Shown here: positions 15,307-24,390 of the stretch, piece after piece
Layout: each line of letters begins with the position of its first letter
Position numbering within the stretch: position 1 is the stretch's first letter
From: Xanthobacteraceae bacterium
GTDB taxonomy: Bacteria > Pseudomonadota > Alphaproteobacteria > Rhizobiales > Xanthobacteraceae
Reading direction: 5' to 3'
Assembly (NCBI GenBank): GCA_022841625.1
Contig: JALHRD010000004.1
Span: 1-64,000, forward strand
DNA: 64,000 bases
Made by a program: the position numbers and the translations under genes
The notes under the pieces: generated by a model
What the model was told of the DNA's origin: nothing
Seen by the model: only the letters and a program-made list of their open reading frames with translations
Databases searched by the model: none

Positions 15307-17580
15307 TTACTTCTTCGCCTTGTGGTCGTCGATCAGCTTGAGCAGTTTCGGCGGCGACATCGGCAGCGATTGCGGGCGCACGCCGATGCATTGACCGATG
15401 GCATTGGCAATCGCCGCCATGGTCGGCACTACCGGCACCTCGCCGACGCCGCGCAGCCCGTAGGGATGTCGCGGGTTGGGTATCTCGACGATTTCGGTGT
15501 CGATCATCGGCACGTCGGAAGCGACCGGCATGCGGTAGTCGAGGAAGCTCGGATTCTCCAACCGACCGTCCTTGCCGTAGCAATACTCCTCGTTGAGCGC
15601 CCAGCCGATGCCTTGCACCGCGCCGCCCTGGAACTGGCCTTCGACTTGCAGCCGGTGGATTGCCTTGCCGGCATCCTCGACCACCGTGTAGCGCTTGATG
15701 TCGACGCGGCCGGTTTCCTGGTCGACGGCAACGTCAACAATATGCAGCCCGAAGCCGGGCCCCGCGCCGGTGACGTTCATTTCCGAGTGGCCGGCGATGG
15801 CGCCGTGGGTCGCCATGGTCTTGGCGGCGATCTGTGCAATCGATAGCGGCTCGAAATTGCCGACATTGGCTCCGGCGGGCTTGCAATAGCCATCCTCGAA
15901 GGTGACTGCGTCGGGCGAGACACCCCAGAGACCGGCGGCGCGCTTGCACAATTCGGCAATCGCCTTGCGGGCGGAATCGATGATCACCATGCCGGTCGAG
16001 AAGGTGGTACGCGAGCCGGCGGTGACGCGGTTGAAGCCCAGCGAATGGGTGTCGGCCATCACCGCGCGCACTTTGTCGACCGGAATGCCGAGTTCTTCCG
16101 CTGCCATCATCGAGATGGAAATGCGTGAACCCGCGACGTCGGTGGTACCGAGGATCAGCGTCACCGAACCATCGATGCCGATATTGAGCGTGCCGGTGGT
16201 TTCGCCGCCACGGTTGAACCAGAAACCGGAAGCAGTGCCGCGGCCCTGGCCGGGCGGAACCGGCGTGCGGTAGTGGTCGCATTTCTTGGCGGCTTCAAGC
16301 GTTTCGACAAAGCCGATCGGGCCGAAGGTCTCGCCATAGATCGTCTTGTAGCCCTCGGTGGCGGCGTTTTTGAGCCGGAAGTCGATTGGGTCCATGCCGA
16401 TCTTGCGGGCGAGTTCTTCAATCACGCCCTCGACACCGAACACCACCTGCGGCACGCAGGGCGCGCGGAACGAGTTCACCTTCGGTCGGTTTGACACGAC
16501 TTCGTAAGAAACAGTCTTGACGTTCTTGAGCGCATAGCGCGTGAACATCGCCTGCGGCGCGTTGGTGAAGGCCGAGCCGGTGAAGGGGCCAGTCTGGAAA
16601 ATCAACTCGGCTTCGGCGGCGGTGATGGTGCCGTCCTTCTTGCAGCCGATCTTGATGCGGGACTTGGTGCCCGAGACCGGGCCGGTGGCGCGGAACACCT
16701 CGTTGCGGGTGAGCGCGATCTTCACCGGCCGCCTGGCCTTGCGCGAGAGCTGGATTGCGATCGGCTCCGGATAAAAGCCGGTCTTGCCGCCGAAGCCGCC
16801 GCCCATTTCGGATTGCTGGATGCGGATCTTGGCGGTCTCGATCTTGAGGATGTTGGAAAGGCGGTCGCGATAGACCCACGGCGCCTGCGTGGAGCACCAC
16901 AATTCGATTTGACCGTCCTCGGTGGTGGAGGCGACGCAACCCTGCGGCTCGATATAGCCCTGATGCATCGGCTTGGTGTCGAACTCGCGCTCGACGATGA
17001 CGTCGGCTTCGGCGAAGCCAGCCGCGACGTCGCCGATGCCAAGCTCGTATCGCTCGACCACGTTCGTCGGCTGGTCGGCGCCCTTCACACCCTTGGTGCG
17101 CAGATAATCGTGCAGGATCGGCGCGTCGGGCTTCATCGCCTCGACCGGATCGATCACGTGCGGCAGCACTTCGTATTCGACCTTGATGAGCTTCAGCGCC
17201 TCCTTGGCGATCGACTCCGAGGTGGCGGCAACCGCGGCCACCGGATGGCCGTCATACAAGGCTTTCTCGCGCGCCATGGCGTTGCGGGTCATGTCGCCGT
17301 CGGCGCTGCCGGCCTTGATCTCGGGGAAGTCGTCGCGGCAGATCACCGCCTTCACGCCCGGCAGCTTCTCGGCCGCCGAAATATCGATCGACTTGATGAT
17401 GGCGTGTGCGTGCGGGCTGCGGAGAATTTTTCCGACCAGCATGCCGGGCAGGTACATGTCGGCGCCGAATTTGGCACGGCCGGTCACCTTGTCGATGCCG
17501 TCATGCTTGATCGGCGAGGAGCCGACGATCTTCAGCTTCTTGTCGGGATTGAAGCCGCTCTTTTCCAGAATCGTTGCCAT
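15307..17580 (-). CDS. Molybdenum hydroxylase large subunit (xanthine dehydrogenase family)
   Basis: A 757-residue molybdopterin-binding subunit with an N-terminal hammerhead domain (KHDGIDKVTGRAKFGADM), QSEMGGGFGGKTGFYPEP in the Moco-binding region, and the C-terminal GLRGVGEVPVVPT with the catalytic glutamate. It differs in subfamily from the two orphan subunits at 889 and 60096. It is the last of three co-directional genes in medium, small, large order with 1-2 bp junctions, the complete CoxMSL/HcrABC-like set. Likely reactions are hydroxylation of an N-heterocycle or a related reduction of an aromatic acyl-CoA; the sequence does not decide. The converging Bug-like gene at 14167 ends across a hairpin. 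Confidence 0.9.
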   Translation of the reverse strand: MATILEKSGFNPDKKLKIVGSSPIKHDGIDKVTGRAKFGADMYLPGMLVGKILRSPHAHAIIKSIDISAAEKLPGVKAVICRDDFPEIKAGSADGDMTRNAMAREKALYDGHPVAAVAATSESIAKEALKLIKVEYEVLPHVIDPVEAMKPDAPILHDYLRTKGVKGADQPTNVVERYELGIGDVAAGFAEADVIVEREFDTKPMHQGYIEPQGCVASTTEDGQIELWCSTQAPWVYRDRLSNILKIETAKIRIQQSEMGGGFGGKTGFYPEPIAIQLSRKARRPVKIALTRNEVFRATGPVSGTKSRIKIGCKKDGTITAAEAELIFQTGPFTGSAFTNAPQAMFTRYALKNVKTVSYEVVSNRPKVNSFRAPCVPQVVFGVEGVIEELARKIGMDPIDFRLKNAATEGYKTIYGETFGPIGFVETLEAAKKCDHYRTPVPPGQGRGTASGFWFNRGGETTGTLNIGIDGSVTLILGTTDVAGSRISISMMAAEELGIPVDKVRAVMADTHSLGFNRVTAGSRTTFSTGMVIIDSARKAIAELCKRAAGLWGVSPDAVTFEDGYCKPAGANVGNFEPLSIAQIAAKTMATHGAIAGHSEMNVTGAGPGFGLHIVDVAVDQETGRVDIKRYTVVEDAGKAIHRLQVEGQFQGGAVQGIGWALNEEYCYGKDGRLENPSFLDYRMPVASDVPMIDTEIVEIPNPRHPYGLRGVGEVPVVPTMAAIANAIGQCIGVRPQSLPMSPPKLLKLIDDHKAKK

Positions 17581-17582
17581 GA

Positions 17583-18062
17583 TCAGGCTCCCCTCATTTC
17601 CTTCGCTGCCGCCTGCACGGAGCGAATAATTTTGTCATAGCCAGTGCACCGGCAGAGATTGCCGGCGAGCCAGTAGCGGATTTCGGTTTCGGTCGGATCG
17701 GGATTGCGTGCAAGCAATGCGCGGGCGGCGATCAGGATGCCGGGCGTGCAGATGCCGCATTGTGAGCCGTTGAGTTCCAGGAACTTCTGTTGCAACGGGT
17801 GCAGCTTATCGCCCTGCGCCATGCCTTCGATGGTGTCGACCTTGGCGCCGTCGGTCTCGACCGCCAGCACCAGGCAGGCGCAAACCATGGTGCCGTCGAC
17901 CATCACCGTGCAGGCGCCGCAGTCGCCGGTGGCGCAGCCTTCCTTGGTGCCGGCGAGTTGGAGCTCATCGCGCAAAACGTCGAGCAGGGTCTGCTGCGCT
18001 TCGCACAGATATTCGTAGCCGTCGCCGTTGACCGTGGTCGTTACATGATACTTCTTCGACAT
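17583..18062 (-). CDS. Molybdenum hydroxylase small subunit, two [2Fe-2S] clusters
   Basis: A 159-residue iron-sulfur subunit. The plant-ferredoxin-type cluster motif GCATGDCGACTVMVDGTMVC provides four cysteines, and the second cluster is bound by GSQCGICTPGILIA and GNLCRCTGYDKII. These are the hallmark motifs of CoxS/HcrC/XdhC-type subunits that pass electrons between molybdenum and FAD. I choose the ATG at 18062, which overlaps the medium-subunit stop as TGATG; the longer reading is another frame of that gene. The large subunit begins 2 bp downstream. Confidence 0.95.
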   Translation of the reverse strand: MSKKYHVTTTVNGDGYEYLCEAQQTLLDVLRDELQLAGTKEGCATGDCGACTVMVDGTMVCACLVLAVETDGAKVDTIEGMAQGDKLHPLQQKFLELNGSQCGICTPGILIAARALLARNPDPTETEIRYWLAGNLCRCTGYDKIIRSVQAAAKEMRGA

Positions 18063-18952
18063 CAGTTCTTCCTCGCCACTTCGAGCGCCTGCTGGGCGGT
18101 GCGTTTCGCCAGCACGCCCGCGATCTTGATCCGATATTCCTTGGTGCCGCGCTTGTCGTCGATCGGGCGGCACGCGGCGCTGGCGGCGGCCGCGAGCTTG
18201 TCCAGCGCGGCGGCATCGACCTTGGTGCCGATCAATGCATCGGCGCATTCCTTCGAGAGCAGCACGGTTGGTGCAACCGCGCCGAGCACGACGCGCGCCG
18301 CGGTGCAGGTGCCGCTACTATCGAGCGTGAGGTTGATGCCGACGCCGACCACCGCGATGTCCATTTCGGTGCGCGGGGTAAAGCGCTGATAGGCGTCGCC
18401 GGAATGCGGCGCGCGGGGCGGCAGGAAGAACGAGGCGATGATCTCATCCTTGGCGAGCGAGGTCTTGCCGGGAGCGGTCGGGATTTTTTCCACCGGAACC
18501 TCGCGGGTGCCCTTGCTGCCGATGATGCGGGCGATGGCGCCGGCGGCGATCAGCGGCGGTACGCTGTCGGCGGCCGGGGAGCCATTGCAGAGATTACCGC
18601 CGATCGAGGCGCGGCCGCGCACTTGGATCGAGCCGATCAGCTTGACGCCATCGAGCACTCCCGGCCAGGTCTTGGCGAGCGCCGCATGGTCCATGATCGT
18701 CAGGCCCGGCACCGCCGCGCCAATGCGGAATCCGCCATTCTCGGCCACGATCTGCCTCAGTTCGGGGATTTTCTTGATGTCGACCAGGAGCGCGGGTTCG
18801 ATCAGGTCGGTTTCCATCTGCACAATGACGTCGGTGCCGCCGGCCAGGATCTTCGCCGGTTCGCCGGCACTTGCCAGCAGCGCAACCGCCGCCTGCAATG
18901 TCTCTGGCGCTTCGTATCTTACATCCACGCGCGTTACTCCCCCGCTACGCAT
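18062..18952 (-). CDS. Molybdenum hydroxylase medium subunit, FAD-binding
   Basis: An approximately 290-300-residue FAD-binding subunit of the CoxM/HcrB type. AKILAGGTDVIVQ is the first FAD motif and IGGNLCNGSPAADSVPPL the second. The C-terminal CO-dehydrogenase flavoprotein domain follows. The start is uncertain: ATG at 18952 is used here, but a GTG at 18928 has a better spaced GGGGGAG ribosome-binding site and gives the family-like start VDVRYEAPETL. It is first in the three-gene molybdenum hydroxylase operon, and a 150-bp spacer separates it from the divergent EamA gene. Confidence 0.9.
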   Translation of the reverse strand: MRSGGVTRVDVRYEAPETLQAAVALLASAGEPAKILAGGTDVIVQMETDLIEPALLVDIKKIPELRQIVAENGGFRIGAAVPGLTIMDHAALAKTWPGVLDGVKLIGSIQVRGRASIGGNLCNGSPAADSVPPLIAAGAIARIIGSKGTREVPVEKIPTAPGKTSLAKDEIIASFFLPPRAPHSGDAYQRFTPRTEMDIAVVGVGINLTLDSSGTCTAARVVLGAVAPTVLLSKECADALIGTKVDAAALDKLAAAASAACRPIDDKRGTKEYRIKIAGVLAKRTAQQALEVARKN

Positions 18953-19104
18953 CGGCGGCGACCGCCGCCGAGATTTCATGATTTTTCGTTTGGCTTGGAG
19001 CCGTTTGGATCAATCTTTTTATAGGACAGTTCGCGACAAGTCCAACCCGGCCCGGTTCATCCGTGCTATGGCCGGTCGGTTCGCTCCCGCCACGGCCTCT
19101 GTGT

Positions 19105-20070
19105 ATGCCAGATCAGCCCCCCAGTCCGAATACGTCATCGCGTTCGGTCGTCTTCGACCGGCTGCCGCTCTATGCCGCCGCTGCCAGCCGGTGGCAGGCG
19201 ATGGATGGCGTGCGGCGTGGGATCGTGTTGGTGTCGCTGGGGTCGCTGACATTGGTTGTCATGGCGGCGCTGGTGAAGCATGTCGGCGAGCGGCTACCGG
19301 CCATGGAGATTTTTTTCTTCCGCTCGTTGATCGGGTTTGGCCTGGTGCTGGCCGCGTGCTGGCGCGATCCGTTCGAGGCGCTGCGCACCAAGCGGCCGGG
19401 CATGCATTTCGTGCGTGGCGCGACCGGTGCGGTCGGCAATGCCTGTTTTTTCTGGACGCTGACGAACATGATGCTGGCCGATGCCATGGCCCTGCAATTC
19501 TCGCGGCCGTTGTTCATGATCCCGCTGGCGATCATCTTTCTCGGCGAATTCGTCGGCTGGCGCCGCGCTGGCGTCGCGCTGGTCGGATTTCTCGGCATTG
19601 TCGCCTATGCACGACCATTCACCGGCGGATTCGAGCCTGGGGCCTTTATCGGCGCGCTTGGCGCGTTTACCGGCGGTCTGGTGGTAATCTGCATCAAGCG
19701 TTTGCAGACCAGCGAGCCGACGCGCGTCATCATGTTCTATTACGCGTTCTGGAATGCGGTGATTGCCGCGGTGCCGGCCGCGATCTGGTGGGTGACGCCA
19801 AACCCCTACGAACTCATTATCCTGGTGCTGATCGGCTTCTTTGGCATTTCCGGGCAAGCGCTGATCACCCATGGATTGTCGCAGGGCGAGGCGACCGTGC
19901 TGGTGCCGCTCGACTATTCGCGGATCGTCTATTCCGCCATCATCGGCTATTTGCTGTTCAGCGAGGTGCCGGGGCCGTGGAGCTTTGTCGGCATGGCGCT
20001 GATTGTCGGCGCTTCGCTTTACCTCGTGCTGACCGAGAAGAAGAAGCAGGCGCCGACCCAGCCGGACTGA
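19105..20070 (+). CDS. EamA/DMT family transporter
   Basis: A 321-residue inner-membrane protein with about ten hydrophobic segments forming two EamA repeats. Clear segments include GIVLVSLGSLTLVVMAAL, IPLAIIFLGEFVGW, the EamA-typical end of the first repeat, and YSAIIGYLLFSEVPGPWSF at the matching place in the second. It ends in a lysine-rich cytoplasmic tail (TEKKKQAPTQPD). The start MPDQPPSPN at 19105 is preferred to an upstream in-frame codon. DMT proteins are usually metabolite exporters or importers of amino acids, nucleosides or drugs. It lies about 60 bp upstream of a Bug-like gene and is divergent from the molybdenum hydroxylase operon. Substrate unknown. Confidence 0.9.
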   Translation: MPDQPPSPNTSSRSVVFDRLPLYAAAASRWQAMDGVRRGIVLVSLGSLTLVVMAALVKHVGERLPAMEIFFFRSLIGFGLVLAACWRDPFEALRTKRPGMHFVRGATGAVGNACFFWTLTNMMLADAMALQFSRPLFMIPLAIIFLGEFVGWRRAGVALVGFLGIVAYARPFTGGFEPGAFIGALGAFTGGLVVICIKRLQTSEPTRVIMFYYAFWNAVIAAVPAAIWWVTPNPYELIILVLIGFFGISGQALITHGLSQGEATVLVPLDYSRIVYSAIIGYLLFSEVPGPWSFVGMALIVGASLYLVLTEKKKQAPTQPD

Positions 20071-20132
20071 TGCCAACCGCGGCGACGATTCGATGCTAAA
20101 AATTGGCCGCGATACCGGTGGGGAAACGGGAC

Positions 20133-21155
20133 ATGACCATGGCGCGAATGCTGACGGCGACCTTAAGCGTTGTTGTTGCGGCGCTAACGCCAGCATCGGC
20201 GCAGGAGTTCTACGCGAATAAGACCATCACCATGATCATCGGCAGCAACCCCGGCGGCGGCTACGACCTCTATGCCCGCGCGCTGGTGCGACATTACGCG
20301 CGGCACATCCCCGGCGAGCCGAACATCGTGGTTCAGCACATGCCGGGCGCCGGCAGTGTCAATCTCGCAAACCATCTCTACACCCGTGCGCCCAAGGACG
20401 GCCTGACCATCGGCATGATTTTCCCCGGCGTGGTGGTCGGCCCGCTGTTTGACGAGCGGATGGAGGCGCGCTTCAAGCCGACCGAGTTCGTCTATCTCGG
20501 CAGCGCCAACAACTCGACGCGCGTGTGCGCTACCTATGTCACATCAAAAACGCGCACCTTCGCCGATGCCCTGGCGCGCGAAACCGTGATGGGCGGTGAC
20601 GCGCCCGGCGGTTCGCTGTTCGACTATTTGCAGTTTCTGCGGCGCGAGGTCGGCGCCCAGTTCAAGATCGTGCGCGGCTATAGGGGCAGCGTCGACATCT
20701 TGCTCTCGATGGAGCGGCAGGAGATCGAAGGAATCTGCGGGCTCGACTGGTCGAGCTTGCGCACGCAGCGGCCGCAATGGGTGACCGACAAGCGGATGCA
20801 CGTGATCTTGCAGACCGGGCTCGACGACCATGCCGGGTTGTCGTCAGAGGGCGTGCCTAACATATGGAAATTTGTGAAGGATGCCGAAAGCCGCAGCGTG
20901 CTTGAACTGATCCTGGGTCAGCAGGTGTTCGGCCGGCCGTTTCTGCTGCCGCCCGGTGTGCCGGCGGAGCGCGTGGCGGTGTTGCGCCGCGCCTTCGACG
21001 ATACCGTGGCCGACAAGGCCTTCCTCGGCGACGCCGAAAAAATGGGGCTCGAGGTAACGCCGGCAAGCGGAGCCCGCGTACAGGACTTGGTTGAGCGGAT
21101 GTATTCTTCGCCGCCGAACATCGTCAAGCGGGCGCGCGAGGCGTTACAGCCCTAA
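20133..21155 (+). CDS. Bug-like periplasmic substrate-binding protein (paralogue 2)
   Basis: A 340-residue exported protein with a signal peptide ending at TPASAQ. The mature chain begins EFYANKTITMIIGSN, then GGGYDLYARALVRHYARHIP, VQHMPGAGSVNLANHLY and APKDGLTIG. The ATG at 20133 is preceded by GGGGAAACGGG; a second in-frame ATG at 20139 is possible. It follows the EamA gene at 62 bp and converges with paralogue 3, their stops only 3 bp apart. The pair at 20133 and 21159 shares the motif order but is clearly diverged, so this is not a recent duplication. Confidence 0.83.
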   Translation: MTMARMLTATLSVVVAALTPASAQEFYANKTITMIIGSNPGGGYDLYARALVRHYARHIPGEPNIVVQHMPGAGSVNLANHLYTRAPKDGLTIGMIFPGVVVGPLFDERMEARFKPTEFVYLGSANNSTRVCATYVTSKTRTFADALARETVMGGDAPGGSLFDYLQFLRREVGAQFKIVRGYRGSVDILLSMERQEIEGICGLDWSSLRTQRPQWVTDKRMHVILQTGLDDHAGLSSEGVPNIWKFVKDAESRSVLELILGQQVFGRPFLLPPGVPAERVAVLRRAFDDTVADKAFLGDAEKMGLEVTPASGARVQDLVERMYSSPPNIVKRAREALQP

Positions 21156-21158
21156 GAG

Positions 21159-22202
21159 TTAATCCAGCAGTGCCTTGCGCACCCGCGCGATCAGCGCATC
21201 CGGCAGCGCATAGGCGTCGCGCACAATGCGCTCCATCTCCTCGCCGGAGGTTGGATCGATCGTCAGCTGTAGCTTTTTGGTCTCGGCAAGAAAGGTGGGA
21301 TCCTGCATGGTTGCCATGAATGCAGCGCGCAAGGCTTGTCGGCGGTCGGCCGGAATGTTGGGCGGGGCAATATAGGGCCGCGCCAGAACGGTGCTGATGA
21401 AGATCAGGTCGAGCGCGCGGCGGTTGTCCGCGTCCGGAACCGAGTCGTTCACCAGCGGAACGCCGGCCGGAACCTCCGGCATCTTGCGCGGAGCGAGCTG
21501 CGCCACGATGTTGAGGCTTCCGTCGGTAAGCCATTGTGGCCGCCCGGCCTTGATGCCCTCCATGTCCCAGACCCGGCCCGTAATCTCGCCGCGCTCAAGC
21601 GCAATGGCGGCTTCACGGGTGCCGGGATAGCCGAGGATGATCTTCATCCGGTCGAGGCCGAGGATGTTCTTGACCGCGAGCGGGAGCAGATAAGTATCGC
21701 CGGTGCGCGAGGTGGCGCCGACGATCAGGCCCTTCTGCCGGACATCCTCCAGCGTCTTCACGCCGGAGGTATGCCACGCCACCAGCACGCCAGCGGAACT
21801 CACCGCGTTGCCGATCATGGTCATCTCGGGGCCGGAGAACTGTGCCTTCGATTCGGCGCCGGCGAACAGCGTGTCGAACACCAGCGCGGAATTCACCGCG
21901 CCGAAAGCGGTGCCGTCCTGCGGCGCGCGCTTGGCCAGATGATTGGCGAGGATCATGCTGCTCGCGCCCGGCATATTGACCGGCAGCATGGTCGGATTGC
22001 CAGGGATGTGGCGCGGCATGTGCCGGCTGATGGTGCGGGCGAACAGGTCATAGCCGCCGCCGACGCCATAGCCGATGTAAACCGTGATGGTCTTGCCCTT
22101 GTAGAACTCGGCGACGCTCTGTGCGGCTGCGGGCGTGGCCATCAGCACGCAAGCGGTGGCCAAGAAGGCGCACCACGTAATCGGCTTGGAAAAGGCCTGC
22201 AT
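21159..22202 (-). CDS. Bug-like periplasmic substrate-binding protein (paralogue 3)
   Basis: A 347-residue exported protein; the signal peptide ends near ATPAAAQ, then SVAEFYKGKTITVYIGYG, GGGYDLFARTISRHMPRHIP and NMPGASSMILANHLAKRAP. The start at 22202 has GGAGA about eight bases upstream, which decides it against an ATG at 22223 that would overlap the acyl-CoA ligase. It is directly downstream of the acyl-CoA ligase and hydroxycinnamoyl-CoA hydratase/lyase genes on the same strand, so a hydroxycinnamate or related aromatic acid is a plausible ligand. Confidence 0.83.
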   Translation of the reverse strand: MQAFSKPITWCAFLATACVLMATPAAAQSVAEFYKGKTITVYIGYGVGGGYDLFARTISRHMPRHIPGNPTMLPVNMPGASSMILANHLAKRAPQDGTAFGAVNSALVFDTLFAGAESKAQFSGPEMTMIGNAVSSAGVLVAWHTSGVKTLEDVRQKGLIVGATSRTGDTYLLPLAVKNILGLDRMKIILGYPGTREAAIALERGEITGRVWDMEGIKAGRPQWLTDGSLNIVAQLAPRKMPEVPAGVPLVNDSVPDADNRRALDLIFISTVLARPYIAPPNIPADRRQALRAAFMATMQDPTFLAETKKLQLTIDPTSGEEMERIVRDAYALPDALIARVRKALLD

Positions 22203-22215
22203 TTTGCGTTCTCCG

Positions 22216-24369
22216 CTATTCATTCGTTAAGGCCGGCGGCCGCAGCACCACCAATCCGTCGAGCGCGACCACGCCTTGCGCGCGGACCAGCAGCGGATTG
22301 ATGTCGATTGCCTCGATGGCGTCGCCAAGCTCACGCGCGAGCCGCCCAAGATTGACCAGCGCCGTGCATAGCGCATCGATGTCGCCCGGCTTGTGCCCAC
22401 GAAATCCCTCCAGCAGGCGGCCGGCGCGGGTGGCGCGCACCAGCTCATAGGCGCGCGCGCGGTCAAGGGTTGCCGGCGCAAAGCTCACATCCTTGAACAA
22501 TTCGACCAGCACGCCGCCCAAGCCGAACATCACCACCGGTCCCACTTCAACATCGTGCTGCACGCCGATTACGACCTCGGTGCCGTCGTCGATATGCTGC
22601 GCCACCAGCATACCGTCGAGACGGACGGCGCGCGCGCTGGCGCAGGCGGCGATCCCGGCGGCAGCTTGCCGCACCGCGTCGGCATCGTGCAGGTTGAGGC
22701 ATACGAGCCCAGCGTCGCTCTTGTGCGGCAGCGCCGCCGACACGGCTTTCAATACCACCGGAAATCCGATCGCCTGCGCGGCAGTCACCGCGTCCTCGGC
22801 GGTTGCGACCAGCCGCTCCAAGGGCAGCGGAATGCCAAACTCCTGGAGCAGCGCCTTTGAATCGACCTCGTTAAGGGCGGTCGGGCGATCGAGCGTGCGG
22901 GCCCGGTTGCGCCAGCGCCGTGCGACTTCGGTGTCGGCGGGCGGTGAGACGAACGGCCCGGCATGGATCGGCCGCGCCGCGGCGCGCGCCAGCGCATCGA
23001 CGACCCGCAAGGTCCGCTCCGTTTCCCGCAAGAACGGAACATCGGGAAGTTCGGCGCGCACCGAGCGGCCATATTCGGTGGCGCTGACCAGGAGGGGTGA
23101 GAACGCTGCGACGCTCTTGCCGATTGTCGTGGCGCGCCGTGCAATGCCGGCGACCGCGCGTAGATTGGACACCCGCCGCGCGACGCTGTCGTCGAGCGGC
23201 AATTCTTCCGCGATCAGTACGGTGTCGACTTCCGGTGCGTCCACCAGGGTGTTCAGACATGCGGCGTATTGCTTGGTTGGGATGGTGCGTTTGGTGTCGA
23301 GTGGATTGGTCGCGTCGGTTTGATCGAGAATGGCGCATAGCGCGGCTTGCGTGCGCTCCGATAGCGACGCAAGGGGCGCGCCAGTGCGTTCCGCCGCTTC
23401 GGTTGCGAGGCTGCGCAAGGCGCCGGAATTGCTCATGACCGCAATATTGCGACCGCGCGGCAGCGGCAATCGGGCGAGGAACTCGACCGCCTCGACGGCG
23501 TCCTCGAATGAATCGAAGCGGACTATGCCGGCGCTCGCCGCCACCGCGTCGAACGCCGCCGCATTGCCGGCGAGCGAGCCGGTATGGGCGAGGGCGGCCG
23601 CCCGGGCGGTTTCGGAACCGCCGATCTTGACGACGACGACAACCTTGCCGTTGGCGCGGGCGCGGCGCGCCGCCTCAAGAAAATGGCCGGCGTCGGGAAT
23701 GGCTTCGATATAGCACAGCACAACGCGCAGCGCGGCGTCGTCGGCGAAGTAGTCGATGAAGTCGGAGACCTTGCAGCCGATTTGGCTGCCGCAGGACGCC
23801 AGATAGGCGACCTTGAGGCCGAGGTCGTTAATCGCGCGGTTGATCGATGCGCACATCGCGCCGCTTTGCACCACCACGCCGATCGGGCCGGGCTGAAGCG
23901 CCTGCAAGGTTTCGTCCGGAATAGTCGCGAAATTTGCTGCGCCACAGGCGACGCCCATGCAGGTGGGGCCAATCACGACGATGCCGGTGTCCGCGATGGT
24001 CTGCCGGAGCGCGGCGCCGCGCTTGCGGCCGTCCAGGTCGCCGCCTTCGCCGAAGCCCGCGGCATAGACGGTGGCGCTGCGGGCGCCGGCGCGCGCGCCA
24101 TCCGTCAGGATCGCCAGGGTGGTTTCGGCGGGCGTGAAGATCGCCAGATGGTCGGGCGCTTCCGGCAGCGCGTCGAGCTTGGGATAGCAGGGGGTATCCC
24201 AGATGGTCGTGCGGTTCGGATTGACCGGAAAGACCTTCCCGGAAAATCCAAACCGCACGAGATTGTCGTAAACGCGTTCCGACCAATGACCCGGCCGGTC
24301 CGAGGCGCCGACCAGAACGACGTTGCTCGGGTGGAACAAGTGCCCGATTGCGTCGTTCCGGTTGGTCAT
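22216..24369 (-). CDS. NDP-forming acyl-CoA ligase (acetyl-CoA synthetase ADP-forming family), feruloyl-CoA synthetase candidate
   Basis: A roughly 717-residue fused ligase with a CoA-binding Rossmann domain (NVVLVGASDRPGHWSERVY), a succinyl-CoA-ligase-like domain containing AALAHTGSLAG, whose histidine is the expected phosphorylated residue, and a C-terminal ATP-grasp domain (FPVVLKAVSAALPHKSDAGL). It would make acyl-CoA from a free acid with ATP. The gene for a hydroxycinnamoyl-CoA hydratase/lyase ends 22 bp upstream. Sphingobium FerA, a feruloyl-CoA synthetase, belongs to this NDP-forming family and pairs with FerB, a hydratase/lyase, so a ferulate-type substrate is a strong inference. A GTG at 24381 is an alternative start. 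Confidence 0.85.
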   Translation of the reverse strand: MTNRNDAIGHLFHPSNVVLVGASDRPGHWSERVYDNLVRFGFSGKVFPVNPNRTTIWDTPCYPKLDALPEAPDHLAIFTPAETTLAILTDGARAGARSATVYAAGFGEGGDLDGRKRGAALRQTIADTGIVVIGPTCMGVACGAANFATIPDETLQALQPGPIGVVVQSGAMCASINRAINDLGLKVAYLASCGSQIGCKVSDFIDYFADDAALRVVLCYIEAIPDAGHFLEAARRARANGKVVVVVKIGGSETARAAALAHTGSLAGNAAAFDAVAASAGIVRFDSFEDAVEAVEFLARLPLPRGRNIAVMSNSGALRSLATEAAERTGAPLASLSERTQAALCAILDQTDATNPLDTKRTIPTKQYAACLNTLVDAPEVDTVLIAEELPLDDSVARRVSNLRAVAGIARRATTIGKSVAAFSPLLVSATEYGRSVRAELPDVPFLRETERTLRVVDALARAAARPIHAGPFVSPPADTEVARRWRNRARTLDRPTALNEVDSKALLQEFGIPLPLERLVATAEDAVTAAQAIGFPVVLKAVSAALPHKSDAGLVCLNLHDADAVRQAAAGIAACASARAVRLDGMLVAQHIDDGTEVVIGVQHDVEVGPVVMFGLGGVLVELFKDVSFAPATLDRARAYELVRATRAGRLLEGFRGHKPGDIDALCTALVNLGRLARELGDAIEAIDINPLLVRAQGVVALDGLVVLRPPALTNE

Positions 24370-24390
24370 GCGGTAGGACACACTGAGTGC

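Noticed and set aside
18438-20099. A 553-residue plus-strand open frame
   Set aside because: It spans the antisense of the FAD subunit and another frame of the EamA gene; the EamA frame has clear membrane segments and this one does not.
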